A stretch of 5,691 nt of DNA from SKLM01 sp964514285 (GTDB lineage Bacteria; Chloroflexota; Anaerolineae; B4-G1), in contig CAZEQC010000184.1 in NCBI GenBank assembly GCA_964514285.1, forward strand, positions 1 to 5,691. Direction: 5' to 3'. The notes under the pieces are model-generated. The model was not told where the DNA came from. It was given only the letters and a program-made list of their open reading frames with translations, and did no database searches. Numbering within the stretch: position 1 is the stretch's first letter; each line of letters starts with the position of its first letter. Of the stretch, positions 4,796 through 5,691 are shown one piece after another. Position numbers and translations under genes: made by a program.

Positions 4796-5278
4796 CTATA
4801 CCTTGCTAGCGATCTTCGCGATCGCTGGCGTCAGAATCCAGGTCGCCTGCCAGTGACCATCCTTATTCTCCAGGCAGACGATCCCGGCGTTGGTGAAGTC
4901 GATCACCGGCTCGCGGGCTTCGCCCGTCAGCATATGCCCGGCCAATCGCTCCATGAAGGGCAGGTGTCCGACCAGCATCAGCGGCTGGTTCGCCTCGTCG
5001 ATCTCCTCGGCCACCGGCTCCACGTCGTCGAGCGGCGAAAGGCCGGAGACAGCCACCACGCCCTGCGCCGGGGCGAGGGCGTCGCCCATGATCAAGGCCG
5101 TCTCCTGAGCGCGCGTCTTGCCGCTGTGGCGGATCTGCTCGACCTCGACGCCCAGCTCGGCGGCCACATCCGCGACCCAGGCCGCGTGCTCCCGGCCTAG
5201 CTCGTTCAGCGGCCGGTCCGGATCCTGCTCCTCAGACATCGCCTCTGCGTGTTGTACCAAGTAGACCTTCTTGCTCAT
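4796..5278 (-). CDS. sixA: SixA-type phosphohistidine phosphatase
   Basis: A 160-residue histidine phosphatase (phosphoglycerate-mutase-like fold) of the short SixA type, which removes phosphate from phosphohistidine on phosphorelay or phosphotransferase proteins. The nucleophile motif is LVQHAEA (7-13, His10), where many relatives have RHGEA; a Gln before the histidine is also found in SixA-like proteins. SGKTRAQETA (52-61, Arg56) and LVGHLPFMERLAGHML (102-117, His105) complete the active site. I chose the ATG at 5278 because GGGGGGAG stands just before it. A GTG at 5302 would add eight residues and run through that site. The target phosphoprotein is not visible in the window. Upstream lies a 246-base gap with strong alternative hairpins that could control it, and the dodecin gene follows 22 bases after its stop. 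Confidence 0.88.
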   Translation of the reverse strand: MSKKVYLVQHAEAMSEEQDPDRPLNELGREHAAWVADVAAELGVEVEQIRHSGKTRAQETALIMGDALAPAQGVVAVSGLSPLDDVEPVAEEIDEANQPLMLVGHLPFMERLAGHMLTGEAREPVIDFTNAGIVCLENKDGHWQATWILTPAIAKIASKV

Positions 5279-5314
5279 AGATCTCCCCCCGTAACTGTTC
5301 ACCTGCTGCTCCCA

Positions 5315-5395
5315 GCGGATGGCTCGAGACGAGCCGTGATCCGCGGTCTTGGGCGCGAAATCGCCGGATCACGGGCGGAAGGCCGCCTAATCCGG
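5315..5395 (-). promoter_or_regulatory. Attenuator-like leader before sixA
   Basis: Four segments are complementary in series. In transcript order: S1 CCGGAT (5395-5390), S2 within 5374-5364 (CCGTGATCCGG), S3 within 5344-5334 (GCGGATCACGG) and S4 ATCCGC (5320-5315). S1 pairs with S2 around an inner hairpin GGCGG / CCGCC (5374-5387). S2 pairs with S3 through a perfect 10-bp stem (5334-5343 with 5365-5374). S3 pairs with S4 around an inner hairpin GGCTCG / CGAGCC (5321-5335). S2:S3 therefore excludes both S1:S2 and S3:S4, the layout of an attenuator or riboswitch platform. No T-run follows S4, so control of translation or RNA stability is more likely than termination. S4 ends about 36 bases before the sixA ATG. 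Folding was done by eye. Confidence 0.4.
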
Positions 5396-5437
5396 CTAGA
5401 GCATGAGAGCCACAAGATGAATAGGTACCTCCCCCCC
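5396..5437 (-). other. Orphan ribosome binding site and possible leader peptide
   Basis: GGGGGGGAGG (5437-5428) is a strong Shine-Dalgarno match with no normal gene after it. Five bases later the frame ATT CAT CTT GTG GCT CTC ATG CTC ends in TAG at 5398-5396, immediately before segment S1 of the hairpin chain. If ATT (rare) were used as a start, an eight-residue leucine-rich leader would end at the edge of the first hairpin. The remainder of the 5279-5524 gap holds no recognisable gene and no convincing promoter. Confidence 0.2.
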
Positions 5438-5524
5438 TTATTCGTCGCTCGGCAATTCCGGCCGCTCCATCGGCGGCGTCTCGGTTTGTCCTACGTAGAC
5501 CTTCTCCGTCGCGTGTCCAATGCT

Positions 5525-5691
5525 CTAGAAAGAGAGCAGAACCTCCTTCACGCGCTTCGTGATCTCCAGGCCCTCCTCAAACGGGCGCTGCCACATATTG
5601 CGGCCGAAGATCAGGCCCGTAGCCCCGCTCTCGACGCAGATGCGGGCCTTGGTCAACAGATCCTCGTCGCTCACCTTGCTCCCGCCGGAGA
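5525..5691 (-). CDS. Class I fructose-bisphosphate aldolase (DhnA/FbaB type), C-terminal part
   Basis: The frame enters from the right edge and ends at TAG 5527-5525, giving 54 residues. It contains SGGSK (1-5), DEDLL (8-12), ESGATGLIFGRNMWQRP (20-36) and EITKRVKEVL (42-51). GG-S/P-K followed by GA-G-GRN is the C-terminal phosphate-binding part of the archaeal-type class I aldolase family (COG1830), which also includes LsrF-like aldolases. The catalytic Schiff-base lysine lies upstream of the window, so exact specificity cannot be judged; fructose-1,6-bisphosphate cleavage in glycolysis or gluconeogenesis is the default expectation. The frame stays open for 28 more codons after the TAG before a TAA, which is noted separately. 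Confidence 0.82.
   Translation of the reverse strand, partial: SGGSKVSDEDLLTKARICVESGATGLIFGRNMWQRPFEEGLEITKRVKEVLLSF

Noticed and set aside
4796..5302. GTG start at 5302 for the SixA phosphatase
   Set aside because: The extra eight residues encode the GGGGGGAG ribosome binding site of the ATG at 5278, and the family start is MSKKVYLVQH.
5315..5395. tRNA or a miniature transposable element in the sixA upstream gap
   Set aside because: The stems do not make a cloverleaf with an acceptor and anticodon arm, and there are no terminal repeats with target-site duplications. Serial complementarity fits a regulatory leader better.
319..5527. TAG as a reassigned sense codon
   Set aside because: Proteins end at their normal family lengths at TAG and the next ribosome binding sites follow directly, so TAG acts as a true stop.

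Overview
All the genes I can support in this window lie on the minus strand, so transcription runs from right to left. The DNA is GC-rich and densely packed, with strong GGAGG-type ribosome binding sites before nearly every gene. The gene content points to a GC-rich, probably thermophilic or thermophile-related bacterium. It includes a DUF1931 histone-fold protein like those of Thermus and Aquifex, two COG1926 phosphoribosyltransferases, an archaeal-type class I aldolase and a proline/threonine-rich lipoprotein linker. Chloroflexota is my best guess, by inference only.

Layout in transcription order. (1) 5691-5525: the C-terminus of a DhnA/FbaB-type class I fructose-bisphosphate aldolase. (2) 5524-5279: a 246-base gap with a chain of mutually exclusive hairpins that looks like an attenuator leader. 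(3) 5278-4567: a SixA-type phosphohistidine phosphatase, then a dodecin-family protein, followed by two GC-rich inverted repeats. (4) 4436-2503: two tandem PEBP (YbhB/YbcL) paralogues, a small coiled-coil protein, and a family-4-like uracil-DNA glycosylase without any cysteine. (5) 2498-2238: a decayed helix-hairpin-helix (PolX-like) gene that appears to have lost its middle and gained an in-frame stop. (6) 2153-2116: a compact boundary with a terminator and then a candidate promoter/operator. (7) 2092-319: a DUF1931 histone-fold protein and two tandem phosphoribosyltransferases. (8) 218-1: the start of a lipoprotein gene that runs off the window.

There is no single recognisable pathway. The cluster reads as a set of housekeeping and stress or maintenance functions: uracil repair beside a dead HHH/PolX-like gene, a nucleoid-type histone-fold protein beside two nucleobase or nucleotide-type transferases, and small soluble binding proteins. 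The most unusual features are the serially complementary leader before sixA, the HHH ghost gene, the cysteine-free glycosylase, a dodecin lacking its usual flavin-contact residues, and use of TAG as the stop codon in nine of ten intact gene ends. I saw no mobile element, CRISPR array, tRNA or rRNA.
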